A stretch of DNA of 64,000 nucleotides from an uncultured Christensenellaceae bacterium (GTDB lineage Bacteria; Bacillota; Clostridia; Christensenellales; Pumilibacteraceae): positions 1 to 64,000 of the forward strand of contig CAJULK010000008.1 of NCBI GenBank assembly GCA_910587455.1, read 5' to 3'. Positions 1 to 7,164 of the stretch are shown one piece after another; positions within the stretch are counted from its first letter, which is position 1, and each line of letters begins with the position of its first letter. The notes under the pieces are model-generated. The model did no database searches. It saw only the letters and a program-made list of their open reading frames with translations, and had not been told where the DNA came from. The position numbers and the translations under genes were made by a program.

Positions 1-2
1 AA

Positions 3-254
3 GTGTTACTACTTGATGAGCCGACGGTAGGACAAGACTACAAAGGCTTGTGCGAGCTTGTAAAAATTCTCGATATGCTGCACGATAGAAGCGGAAACAC
101 AATGATAACGATCACGCACGATATGCGCTGTGCCGAAGCCTTGTGCGACAGGGCGATAGTCATTGCGGACGGTAAAGTAAAAGAACAGGGCGGCAAGGAG
201 CTTGCGCACAAATTCTTTTTCGGTACAGTGCAAAGAGCGGTGGCTGCGGAATAA
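3..254 (+). CDS. ABC transporter ATPase, C-terminal fragment (ECF/CbiO type)
   Basis: Partial gene cut by the left window edge; the first complete codon is at position 3 and the frame is open to the edge. The 83 visible residues contain Walker B (LLLDEP), a D-loop region reading GQD and the H-loop (TITHD), which is the end of an ABC nucleotide-binding domain. The GQD version of the D-loop and the short tail resemble ATPases of energy-coupling-factor vitamin/cobalt importers; that subfamily call is an inference because the Walker A and signature motifs lie outside the window. It probably energises a membrane importer encoded to the left. Confidence 0.8.
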   Translation: MLLLDEPTVGQDYKGLCELVKILDMLHDRSGNTMITITHDMRCAEALCDRAIVIADGKVKEQGGKELAHKFFFGTVQRAVAAE

Positions 255-311
255 ATTCGTGCCGATATGCGACAAAAAACTACAGCGCGATATATACGTG
301 CGTGCAATCGG

Positions 312-340
312 TTGACAACTTTGAGATTAACATTTATAAT
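312..340 (+). promoter_or_regulatory. sigma-A promoter of focA
   Basis: A consensus -35 (TTGACA, 312-317) and a consensus -10 (TATAAT, 335-340) are separated by 17 bp. The predicted transcription start, about 7 nt after the -10, falls on the focA ATG at 347, so the mRNA should have no 5' leader. Confidence 0.85.
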
Positions 341-346
341 TCTCGT

Positions 347-1132
347 ATGAACCAACCGCGTGAGATTGCATTAAATTACATAAACGTAGCAAAAGCCAAA
401 ACCTCTATGGCGTGGTATAAAATACTTATCCTTGCCGTAATGGCGGGGATTTTCATTGCGCTCGGTGCGGTGCTCGCGACGATTGCATCTGCGGGACTGA
501 CGGGCGGAACGGCATTGCTTGTAAAGGGAGCCGTGTTTCCGCTCGGTCTTATTCTCGTGACGCTTTGCGGTGCGGAACTTTTTACAGGGAACAATCTTTT
601 GATAGCGCCCGTCTTGAGCCGCGACGTAAAAATAACCGCAATGCTCAGAAATTGGGGAATTGCGTACGGCGGAAATTTGATAGGTTCGGTATTTATTGCC
701 GTTCTCGTCGTATTCGGAAACGTTTATTCGGGCGCGTCCGCCGACGCCGGCGTCGCCGTTGCGGCGGCAAAAAGCACGGCGGCGTTTGCCGACACGTTTG
801 TTCGCGGTATACTTTGCAACATGCTTGTTTGTCTTGCGGTGTGGGCGGCTATGTCGAGCAAGAGCGCGGGCGGAAAAGTTATTGCGTTGTATATGCCGGT
901 ATTCGCTTTTGTGGTTTGCGGTTTCGAGCACTCCGTAGCCAATATGTATTATCTTTCGGCAGGGCTTATGTCGTCGGCATTTTACGGAATACCTGCGGCG
1001 TTTAACGTCGGCGACAGTCTTTTGTACTGCTTGCTTCCGGCTACTCTCGGAAATATTATCGGCGGAACATTGATAGCGGTTGCGTATTGGACAGTGTATC
1101 TCAAAGGTAAAAACAAAAGTAACGTCGAATAA
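347..1132 (+). CDS. focA: Formate/nitrite transporter family channel
   Basis: A 261-residue integral membrane protein of the FNT family (FocA/NirC), which forms pentameric channels for formate, nitrite or related small anions. The N-terminal PREIA segment, the early helix rich in Gly/Ala, and six hydrophobic segments match the family length and layout. In-frame codons extend upstream to a GTG at 302, but the FNT N-terminal pattern begins at the ATG at 347 and a consensus promoter ends 6 nt before it, so I chose 347. There is no Shine-Dalgarno; the transcript is predicted leaderless. The substrate cannot be read from sequence. Confidence 0.88.
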   Translation: MNQPREIALNYINVAKAKTSMAWYKILILAVMAGIFIALGAVLATIASAGLTGGTALLVKGAVFPLGLILVTLCGAELFTGNNLLIAPVLSRDVKITAMLRNWGIAYGGNLIGSVFIAVLVVFGNVYSGASADAGVAVAAAKSTAAFADTFVRGILCNMLVCLAVWAAMSSKSAGGKVIALYMPVFAFVVCGFEHSVANMYYLSAGLMSSAFYGIPAAFNVGDSLLYCLLPATLGNIIGGTLIAVAYWTVYLKGKNKSNVE

Positions 1133-1155
1133 TATAATCTTTTTTAGGAGTTACG

Positions 1156-1998
1156 ATGATTAAAATTCTTGTGGATTCCGCTTCCGACATATTTGCCGAA
1201 GAAGCGGAAGAACTCGGAGTGTCGCTTATTCCGATGCAGATACGTTTCGGCACGGACGAATATTACGACGGAGTAAATCTTTCGCATACGGAATTTTTCG
1301 CAAAACTTATGCAGAGTGCCGAGCTGCCGCAAACGAGCCAAATTAACGAATATCGTTTTAATGAAAAGTTCGAAGAACTTACGGCAGACGGTGACGACGT
1401 CGTTGCTATCGTGCTTTCGTCCAAACTATCTGGCACATATGAATGTGCCGTGCGTGCGGCCGAAAAGTTCGGCGGAAAAGTGCATGTAGTGGACAGCATG
1501 AATGCGAGCGCGGGAGAGAAAATACTTTGTCTGTACGCGCTTCGGCTTGCAAAAGACGGTGCGACGGCTGAGCAAATAGTCGAAGAACTCGACCGAAAAA
1601 AAAGCAAGGTGAGATTTTTGGCTTTGCTCGGCACGCTCGAATATCTTAAAAAGGGCGGGCGTATTTCTTCTGCGACCGCGGCTATCGGCAAAATGTTCTC
1701 CGTCAAACCCGTTATTTCGATCGCCGACGGCGCAGTAAAAATGGAAGGCAAAGCGATCGGATCGAAAAAGGGAAGCAATCTTTTGACGAAATTCGTGGAC
1801 ATGTACGGAATAGATTTCGACATGCCGTATGTTCTTGTATATTCGGGGTTGTCGGACGAACTCCTCGATCTATATGTCCGAGACAGCGAAAAATTGTGGA
1901 AGAACCATGCAAATGATCTGCCGCGTCATTTGATAGGCAGCACTATAGGTACGCATATCGGTCCGGACGGGATCGGCGTTGCGTTCTTTGCCAGATAA
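1156..1998 (+). CDS. DegV family fatty-acid-binding protein
   Basis: A 280-residue DegV-family protein. Members bind a fatty acid between two alpha/beta domains and, in several Bacillota, act as FakB partners of the fatty-acid kinase FakA. The N-terminal strand ending in DSASD, the SGTY-type loop near residue 94 (LSGTY) and the LEYLKKGGRI helix are typical. A clear AGGAG lies just before the ATG. No fakA is in this window, so a FakB role is an inference. It lies 23 bp after focA, but focA has its own promoter and there is an AT-rich -10-like stretch before this gene. Confidence 0.9.
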   Translation: MIKILVDSASDIFAEEAEELGVSLIPMQIRFGTDEYYDGVNLSHTEFFAKLMQSAELPQTSQINEYRFNEKFEELTADGDDVVAIVLSSKLSGTYECAVRAAEKFGGKVHVVDSMNASAGEKILCLYALRLAKDGATAEQIVEELDRKKSKVRFLALLGTLEYLKKGGRISSATAAIGKMFSVKPVISIADGAVKMEGKAIGSKKGSNLLTKFVDMYGIDFDMPYVLVYSGLSDELLDLYVRDSEKLWKNHANDLPRHLIGSTIGTHIGPDGIGVAFFAR

Positions 1999-2011
1999 AA
2001 TCAAAGGAGTT

Positions 2012-2728
2012 ATGACAGTGAAAAACAATCTTATTACTCAAATGATTTACAGAATTGTTTTTTGTGTTCTCTCGGCGTTCGGGTGTGTTTTGACATTGGG
2101 GTTTTTCGAAACGTCGGGTTCCGACACGTTCGGTTTTAATACTGATTTTTGGAAATTTTATACGAATATTTCCAACTATCTCTGTTTCGGCGTCGGCGTT
2201 GCCGTTTGTGCGTCTACGGTCAAGCGTGTGAGAGCGGGCGAGCGCGAAGGCTATAACAATACGTGCCGAACGCTCAAATTTTGCGCTACGGTAATGATAC
2301 TCGTCACGTTTCTTGTTTACATAACGCTTCTGGGCGACGTGGCGTCGCTCGCGTTTTGGAATTCGCTCGGCAACGTTTTGTATCATGTCGCGGTGCCTGT
2401 ATTATTTATTCTCGATTGGGCGCTGTTCGACGAGCATAGACAGATCAAAAAGCTCGATCCGTTGAAAACGCTCGTTATGCCGCTCGTTTATGTGGTATAT
2501 ATTCTCGTAATAGGCGCGATTTACGGCGCGGCGAGCGGGCAGCCGTTCGATTATCCGTATTTCTTTCTCGACGTAAACGAACTCGGTTACGGCGGAGTAT
2601 GCTTGTGGGTTTTCATATTGCTGTGCATATTTACCGTGCTGTCATATCTGATGTTCGTATACGACAAGCTCGTAAAAGGCGACGACGGGAAATGGCGGTT
2701 CGATTTTAAGAATATCAAACTTATCTGA
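2012..2728 (+). CDS. Pr6Pr-like six-helix membrane protein
   Basis: A 238-residue protein with about six hydrophobic helices, resembling the Pr6Pr family of integral membrane proteins of unknown function. The first helix follows a short basic N-terminus. Conserved-looking polar positions include the FxTNISN segment after helix 1 and the HxxxP around residue 126. The open frame begins upstream within degV, but AAAGGAG precedes the ATG at 2012 at good spacing, so I use that start, 13 bp after degV; co-transcription with degV is likely. No enzymatic motif was seen. Confidence 0.7.
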   Translation: MTVKNNLITQMIYRIVFCVLSAFGCVLTLGFFETSGSDTFGFNTDFWKFYTNISNYLCFGVGVAVCASTVKRVRAGEREGYNNTCRTLKFCATVMILVTFLVYITLLGDVASLAFWNSLGNVLYHVAVPVLFILDWALFDEHRQIKKLDPLKTLVMPLVYVVYILVIGAIYGAASGQPFDYPYFFLDVNELGYGGVCLWVFILLCIFTVLSYLMFVYDKLVKGDDGKWRFDFKNIKLI

Positions 2729-2737
2729 CATATTCGG

Positions 2738-2766
2738 TTGACAAACACCGTTTGCGGTGCTAAATT
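2738..2766 (+). promoter_or_regulatory. sigma-A promoter of the queuosine-salvage leader
   Basis: The -35 TTGACA (2738-2743) and -10 TAAATT (2761-2766) are 17 bp apart. The predicted start is near 2773, so the RNA would begin at the 5' strand of the first leader stem. It lies 10 bp after the preceding gene. Confidence 0.75.
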
Positions 2767-2771
2767 TTTAT

Positions 2772-2876
2772 AGGCAGTTCGAAACCATCCTGCCTTGTGT
2801 CTCTGGTACAGAAACAAAATTAAGGATCCGTAGGTATAATTTTCTATTCCGCATCCTTAGTGTGCGGAATTTTTTA
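2772..2876 (+). ncRNA. Leader RNA with terminator/antiterminator; candidate preQ1 riboswitch
   Basis: About 105 nt lie between the promoter and the queuosine genes. Visible structure: a 5'-terminal stem (2772-2777 with 2790-2795) with a 12-nt loop; a loop ACCA that can pair with UGGU downstream as a pseudoknot; a short stem (UUGU with ACAG); an A-rich tail (AAACAAAAUUAAGG); and a terminator. UAAGGAU at 2821-2827 is complementary to AUCCUUA at 2853-2859 in the terminator arm and loop, giving an alternative antiterminator. A compact pseudoknot with an A-rich tail upstream of a queuosine transporter is how preQ1 riboswitches are built. The class is not a standard preQ1-I match, so the ligand is inferred from context. 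Confidence 0.55.
2846..2876 (+). terminator. Intrinsic terminator of the leader RNA
   Basis: An 8-bp perfect stem (2846-2853 with 2863-2870) with a 9-nt loop is followed by a run of six T. It sits 3 nt before the ATG at 2879, so it is an attenuator controlling the downstream genes and not an end-of-operon terminator. Confidence 0.85.
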
Positions 2877-2923
2877 TTATGGAAAGATATTCGGTCATAA
2901 ACGAAAAACGAAAGTGAGAGATC

Positions 2924-3574
2924 GTGCTTTTGCGCGGTAGCGGTTGTGCATACAAAAAGTGCGTATTTTGCGATTATCATTTGGATAAGTGCGCAGACGT
3001 CATTGCCAACTATTCGCTTAATAAGAGTGTGCTCGAGAAAGTGACGGGCATTTATTCCGATCTCGAAGTTATAAACAGCGGATCGGTGTTCGAACTCGAT
3101 TGCGATACGCTGTCGCTGATAAAGGACGTTTGCGCACGGCGCGCAATTAAGACATTGCATTTCGAAGCGCATTATATGTACAGAAACATGATCGCGGGGC
3201 TGAGAAAGCAGTTCGACGGCATAGACGTTAAGATGAAGCTCGGTCTTGAAACGTTTGATTACGACATGCGCGAAAAACGTTTGGCAAAAGGTATTGACGA
3301 ACACGATCCGTCTGTAATATGCCGAGGTTTCGACGAGGCGAATTTTCTTTTCGGCATAAGCGGACAAACCGTCGAATCCATGTCCGACGATATATCGCTC
3401 GGGCTGAAACATTTCGAACGCATATGCGTTAATTTGATGTGCGAAAATTCGACGGACATTAAACCCGATCGCGACGTGATATCCGCATTTATGCGGGAGA
3501 TATACCCGCTGTACATAAATGATCCGCGCGTGGATATTCTCGTCAATAACACCGATTTCGGAGTGGGAGATTGA
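2924..3574 (+). CDS. Radical SAM protein, queuine-lyase (QueL)-like; in-frame TGA upstream
   Basis: From the GTG at 2924 this reads as 216 residues. The N-terminal Cys cluster (GCAYKKCVFCDYH) would bind the 4Fe-4S cluster of a radical SAM enzyme, here spaced CX4CX2C. The neighbouring queuosine-precursor transporter suggests the QueL type, which releases queuine base from queuosine 5'-phosphate in salvage. The same frame extends upstream to an ATG at 2879 that would add MERYSVINEKRK, a TGA (2915-2917), then EI before the GTG codon. The upstream stretch fits a natural N-terminus, so the TGA looks like a CGA-to-TGA nonsense change; reinitiation at the GTG (weak GAGAG before it) may still give a protein lacking about 15 residues. 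The family call is moderately sure, the function inferred. Confidence 0.68.
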   Translation: MLLRGSGCAYKKCVFCDYHLDKCADVIANYSLNKSVLEKVTGIYSDLEVINSGSVFELDCDTLSLIKDVCARRAIKTLHFEAHYMYRNMIAGLRKQFDGIDVKMKLGLETFDYDMREKRLAKGIDEHDPSVICRGFDEANFLFGISGQTVESMSDDISLGLKHFERICVNLMCENSTDIKPDRDVISAFMREIYPLYINDPRVDILVNNTDFGVGD

Positions 3575-3575
3575 T

Positions 3576-4295
3576 ATGAACGAATTATTGATTGTTATCT
3601 CGGTGGTTTTTATTTTCGGGACCACGTTGCTCGCATATAAGTATTTCGGTCGGTCAGGGCTTTACTGCATGACGGCTGTGTCGACCATACTCGCTAATGT
3701 GGAAGCGCTTATTCTCGTAAAAGCGTTCGGCATGGAGCAAACGCTCGGTAACGTACTGTTTGCCGTCACTTTTTTGATCACCGACATTTTATCGGAATGT
3801 GAGGGAAAACGCGCGGCGAATAAAGCTGTTTTGATAGGTGTGGTATCGTCTGTATTCTTTTTGGGACTTTCGCAAAGTTGGTTGCTGTACGAGCAGAGCG
3901 CGGGCTCGACCGTAGACGGAGCTATTCGAGATATTTTTTCCAATACTCCGCGAATGATACTTTCGTCGCTTGCCGTATATGTTGTCAGTCAGCTTTTCGA
4001 CGTGTGGCTTTATCATAAATGGTGGGCGCTTACCGAAAAGAAATTCGGCGACAAACGCAAATTTTTGTGGCTCAGAAACAACGGGTCCACGCTTATCAGT
4101 CAGATACTGAACACGCTGTTGTTTACATTCTGCGCGTTTTACGGTATGTACGACCTTGTCACATGCCTGTCTATATTTGCGTCGAGCTATGTTATTTTCG
4201 TGTTTACGACGCTTCTCGACACGCCGGCGTTGTACTTGGCGCGCAAAATCGGCGACGGCAGAAAAAAATCGCTGCCGCTTAAAAGCCATATGTGA
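3576..4295 (+). CDS. Queuosine precursor transporter (YhhQ/VUT family)
   Basis: A 239-residue membrane protein with six to seven hydrophobic helices. The segment TDILSECEG near residues 65-75, the FxxNTPRM stretch and the DVWLYHKWW segment are hallmarks of the YhhQ/VUT family, which imports the queuosine precursors preQ0, preQ1 or queuine. The start follows GGAGTGGGAG at good spacing, one base after the upstream radical SAM gene, so the two are translationally coupled. With the leader RNA upstream this forms a small queuosine-salvage operon. No que biosynthesis genes are in the window, in line with salvage and not synthesis. Confidence 0.88.
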   Translation: MNELLIVISVVFIFGTTLLAYKYFGRSGLYCMTAVSTILANVEALILVKAFGMEQTLGNVLFAVTFLITDILSECEGKRAANKAVLIGVVSSVFFLGLSQSWLLYEQSAGSTVDGAIRDIFSNTPRMILSSLAVYVVSQLFDVWLYHKWWALTEKKFGDKRKFLWLRNNGSTLISQILNTLLFTFCAFYGMYDLVTCLSIFASSYVIFVFTTLLDTPALYLARKIGDGRKKSLPLKSHM

Positions 4296-4303
4296 AAATT
4301 TTA

Positions 4304-4332
4304 TTGACACGGCAGCCGCAATCGTTCATACT
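4304..4332 (+). promoter_or_regulatory. Probable promoter of the MFS gene
   Basis: A perfect -35 TTGACA (4304-4309) is followed after 17 bp by CATACT (4327-4332), a 4/6 match to the -10 consensus. The GTG start of the permease is 30 bp further on. Confidence 0.6.
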
Positions 4333-4361
4333 ATGGTGTAGTCGTAAAGAACGAGGTTGCC

Positions 4362-5633
4362 GTGTTCGGATTGCTGATTGCCATAATTTATTTAAGTTTT
4401 ATCAGTCTCGGGTTGCCCGATTCGCTGCTCGGCTCGGCATGGCCTGTTATGCGTATCGAGTTCGGCGCGCCGCTTTCGTATGCCGGGATTGTGTCGATGG
4501 TGATAAGCGGCGGGACTATAATTTCGAGCCTGTTAAGCGACCGCATGACTAAAAAGCTCGGAACGGGGCTTATGACGGCTATAAGCGTTGCATTGACTGC
4601 CGTCGCGTTGTTTTGCTTTTCTGTAAGCACTAAATATTGGATGCTTATCGTGTTTGCCGTTCCGTACGGGTTGGGCGCCGGCGGAGTCGATGCGGCTCTC
4701 AACAATTACGTAGCGCTGCATCTGAAGAGTCGGCATATGAGTTGGCTGCATTGCATGTGGGGCGTCGGCGCTGCCGCAAGCCCGTACATAATGAGTTATG
4801 CCGTGACCGACGGCGCGGGTTGGAATCAAGGGTATCTTATAGTAGCTATAATACAGATAGCGCTGTCGGCGGCGATATTTATCAGTTTGCCGCTGTGGAA
4901 AAAGCGCGAGCGCGAAACCGCCGCAAAACTCGGCATGGCTGCAGCGGAAAGAATGCCGCTGTCTTTTAAGACCGTAATAAGAATATCTGGCGCAGTGCCG
5001 TGTTTTATTTGCTTCTTTTGCTACTGTGCGCTCGAACAGACGGCTATGCTTTGGTCGAGCAGTTATATGATAGCGCACAACGGGATAACGGCAGAGGCTG
5101 CCGCCAAGTTCGCAAGTTTGTTCTTTATAGGTATTACGGTGGGGCGCGGCATAAACGGGTTTTTGACGATCAAGTTCCGAGACCGTACGCTTATTCGCGT
5201 AGGGCAGTCGATAATCGTCATAGGATTGATATTTATAATTATTCCGTCGATCGAAGCGCTTACGATATGCGGGCTGATCTTAATAGGGCTCGGATGCGCG
5301 CCCGTTTATCCGAGTATAATACATATGACTCCGTCGCTGTTCGGTGCCGATAGATCGCAAGCGCTGATAGGCGTACAGATGGCGAGCGCTTATTTGGGAT
5401 CGTGCTTTGCGCCGCCGTTTTTCGGGCTTATCGCCAATTACGTAACGCCAGAGCTGATGCCCGCATATCTTGTCGTATTTTTGGTGCTGATGATAGTCAT
5501 GCACGAAGTCGTCGTGATAAAAACCAAAAACACGTCGGGGATTTCGACTGATGTCGCGATTGCGGAACGGACGTCGGGCGCGTCGGTCCCGTCGGTACGT
5601 GAAAGTATCGACGACAGAGACGGGGAAGAATAA
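4362..5633 (+). CDS. Major facilitator superfamily permease
   Basis: A 423-residue MFS permease with about 12 hydrophobic helices. The N-terminal GLPDSLLGSAWP segment and the loop with SDRMTKKLG (helix 2-3 signature region) are like the FucP/YfkF-type sugar or drug permeases; the substrate cannot be told. The start is GTG at 4362 with GAGG upstream. The C-terminal tail, about 35 residues, is polar and Thr/Ser-rich. It has its own promoter and ends in a region where a hairpin also serves the convergent tRNA gene. No partner enzyme is next to it. Confidence 0.85.
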   Translation: MFGLLIAIIYLSFISLGLPDSLLGSAWPVMRIEFGAPLSYAGIVSMVISGGTIISSLLSDRMTKKLGTGLMTAISVALTAVALFCFSVSTKYWMLIVFAVPYGLGAGGVDAALNNYVALHLKSRHMSWLHCMWGVGAAASPYIMSYAVTDGAGWNQGYLIVAIIQIALSAAIFISLPLWKKRERETAAKLGMAAAERMPLSFKTVIRISGAVPCFICFFCYCALEQTAMLWSSSYMIAHNGITAEAAAKFASLFFIGITVGRGINGFLTIKFRDRTLIRVGQSIIVIGLIFIIIPSIEALTICGLILIGLGCAPVYPSIIHMTPSLFGADRSQALIGVQMASAYLGSCFAPPFFGLIANYVTPELMPAYLVVFLVLMIVMHEVVVIKTKNTSGISTDVAIAERTSGASVPSVRESIDDRDGEE

Positions 5634-5639
5634 AAAAAA

Positions 5640-5672
5640 CAAAAAACGGCTTGAAGATGATCAAACCGTTTT
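5640..5672 (-). terminator. Terminator of tRNA-Gly
   Basis: The arms 5643-5649 and 5666-5672 form a perfect stem with additional inner pairs. Read on the minus strand it is followed by a T-rich run (complement of the A-rich stretch at 5632-5642). It lies just after the CCA end of the tRNA and may also slow the convergent MFS transcript. Confidence 0.75.
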
Positions 5673-5674
5673 GA

Positions 5675-5749
5675 TGGAGCGGAAGACGAGATTCGAACCC
5701 GCGACCCTCACCTTGGCAAGGTGATGCTCTACCCCTGAGCCACTTCCGC
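5675..5749 (-). tRNA. tRNA-Gly (anticodon GCC)
   Basis: On the minus strand the sequence folds as a complete tRNA of 75 nt including an encoded CCA: acceptor stem GCGGAAG/CTTCCGC, a D-arm with GGGGTAGAGC, an anticodon loop TTGCCAA giving anticodon GCC, and a T-arm GCGGGTTCGAATCTCGT. GCC reads glycine codons GGC/GGU. It is a single tRNA, convergent with the MFS gene, with its own consensus promoter and terminator. Confidence 0.97.
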
Positions 5750-5764
5750 AAAGTCAGCATAGTA

Positions 5765-5793
5765 AATATATCACTTACATCGATATATGTCAA
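5765..5793 (-). promoter_or_regulatory. Promoter of tRNA-Gly
   Basis: On the minus strand, TTGACA (5793-5788) and TATATT (5770-5765) are 17 bp apart. The predicted start is about 10 nt before the mature tRNA 5' end. Confidence 0.8.
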
Positions 5794-5833
5794 GCATTTT
5801 TTATTAAAAATTCACTAAATTATGTAAAAATGT

Positions 5834-5862
5834 TTGACAACTGCTTTGTGATAGAGTATAAT
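5834..5862 (+). promoter_or_regulatory. Promoter of rpmF
   Basis: Consensus TTGACA (5834-5839) and TATAAT (5857-5862) are separated by 17 bp. An AAGGAGG ribosome binding site follows before the ATG at 5889. It diverges from the tRNA-Gly promoter. Confidence 0.88.
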
Positions 5863-5888
5863 CATCTTGTAAATTAAGGAGGTGGATT

Positions 5889-6077
5889 ATGGCTGTCCCC
5901 AAGCATAAAACTTCGAAGCAACGCACGCATACGCGCGGCGCGCAATGGAAGCTGTCGGCTCCGGCGTTGGCGGAATGCCCGCATTGTCATCAGCTTGTTC
6001 AGATGCATCGTGCATGTCCGAGCTGCGGTTACTATGATGGCGTGGAAAAAATCAAAATGAATCAAGGTAACGACTGA
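5889..6077 (+). CDS. rpmF: 50S ribosomal protein L32
   Basis: A 62-residue L32 of the large ribosomal subunit. The N-terminal MAVPKHKTSKQR is diagnostic, and CPHC and CPSC pairs (about residues 36-50) give the zinc-binding form of L32. A strong AGGAGG lies before the ATG. It has its own promoter and is followed by a strong terminator, so it is mostly a single-gene transcript upstream of plsX. The rpmF-plsX order is the common bacterial arrangement. Confidence 0.97.
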   Translation: MAVPKHKTSKQRTHTRGAQWKLSAPALAECPHCHQLVQMHRACPSCGYYDGVEKIKMNQGND

Positions 6078-6082
6078 AAATT

Positions 6083-6129
6083 ACCCCGATTGATCGGACA
6101 AGCCCCGCTTCAATCGGGGTATATTTTTT
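6083..6129 (+). terminator. Terminator between rpmF and plsX
   Basis: A perfect 11-bp stem (6083-6093 with 6110-6120) and a 16-nt loop are followed by ATATTTTTT. It ends 10 bp before the plsX ATG, and no other promoter for plsX was recognised, so plsX may depend on read-through (partial terminator) from rpmF. Confidence 0.85.
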
Positions 6130-6138
6130 AGAGGTATT

Positions 6139-7164
6139 ATGAAAATCGTAATTGATATCGGCGGGTGCGATAATCCCCACAAAATGATAGCCGGCGCGAT
6201 CGCCGCCGCAAAGCTCCATCCCGATTATACCATGGTTCTTGTCGGAGACGCCGAGCTTATTAAAAAATGTTCGGGATCGGGTATGCCGAGCAATGTTGTC
6301 GCGGAACATGCGCCCGACGTAATTACCAACGAGGACGTTCCGACTCATGCGATAAGACAAAAGCCCGATTCTTCGCTCGTTAAAGCGTTTTCCGTTCTCA
6401 ATTCGAATGACGACGCTATCGGTATCGTCAGCGGAGGAAGCACCGGCGCCGTTCTTACCGGCGCTACGCTTCTTGTGGGACGCATCCCGGGCGTGCACCG
6501 TCCCGTTCTCACGTCGCTTATGCCGACGTCTGTGCTCGGTAAAGCGGTGTGTATTGCCGATTGCGGCGCAAACGTCGATTCCAAGCCTGAGTTCCTTGCT
6601 CAGTTCGCCGTTATGGGGGCTGTTTACGTGCGTGCTATGTTCGGCATAGAAAACCCCGTCGTGTCGCTTCTTTCGGTAGGTACGGAAGATAAAAAAGGCG
6701 ACGAGAGAACAAAGGCGGCATTTCCGCTTCTTAAAGAGCTGCCTATAAATTTCGTGGGAAATATGGAAGCGCGCGATGCGCTCACGGGCAATTACGACGT
6801 TGTGGTTACCGACGGATTTTCGGGGAATGTGCTCTTGAAGTCTACGGAAGGTACGGCGAAGATGGTGGTCGGCAAACTCAAAGAAGCCATTATGTCATCT
6901 ACGCGTGCGAAGATAGGCGCACTGTTTATGAAAAAAGCGCTCAACTCGTTCAAAGCCGCTATGGATTATCATTCATACGGCGGCGGCGCGTTTCTCGGCG
7001 TTAAAAAGCTCGTTGTCAAAATGCACGGCTCGGTCAACGAAGTTTCGATGAAAGCGTCCATATCCAATATAATAAAAATGCACGAGAACAATATACTCGA
7101 AAATATACGAAACGGAATTTCCGCGGCAGTCGAAAAGCCTGTCGGCGACGGTGCGCAGGCGTGA
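6139..7164 (+). CDS. plsX: Phosphate acyltransferase PlsX
   Basis: A 341-residue PlsX, which makes acyl-phosphate from acyl-ACP for the PlsX-PlsY route to phosphatidic acid; peripheral membrane. The N-terminal IDIGGCDNP replaces the usual DAMGGD-xxP but keeps the phosphate-loop position. The SGGSTGA loop (about residues 97-103), the DCGANVD motif and the VVTDGFSGN segment are all present. The RBS GAGG is 8 nt before the ATG. It overlaps rnc by 4 nt. The fab/acpP genes that often lie between plsX and rnc are absent here. Confidence 0.96.
   Translation: MKIVIDIGGCDNPHKMIAGAIAAAKLHPDYTMVLVGDAELIKKCSGSGMPSNVVAEHAPDVITNEDVPTHAIRQKPDSSLVKAFSVLNSNDDAIGIVSGGSTGAVLTGATLLVGRIPGVHRPVLTSLMPTSVLGKAVCIADCGANVDSKPEFLAQFAVMGAVYVRAMFGIENPVVSLLSVGTEDKKGDERTKAAFPLLKELPINFVGNMEARDALTGNYDVVVTDGFSGNVLLKSTEGTAKMVVGKLKEAIMSSTRAKIGALFMKKALNSFKAAMDYHSYGGGAFLGVKKLVVKMHGSVNEVSMKASISNIIKMHENNILENIRNGISAAVEKPVGDGAQA

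Noticed and set aside
302..346. GTG at 302 as the focA start
   Set aside because: The codons between 302 and 347 lie over the promoter elements, and the FNT N-terminus begins at 347.
4265..4320. Inverted repeat GCTGCCG/CGGCAGC around the end of the queuosine transporter gene
   Set aside because: Arms are about 35 nt apart with no T-run; it is not a convincing terminator.
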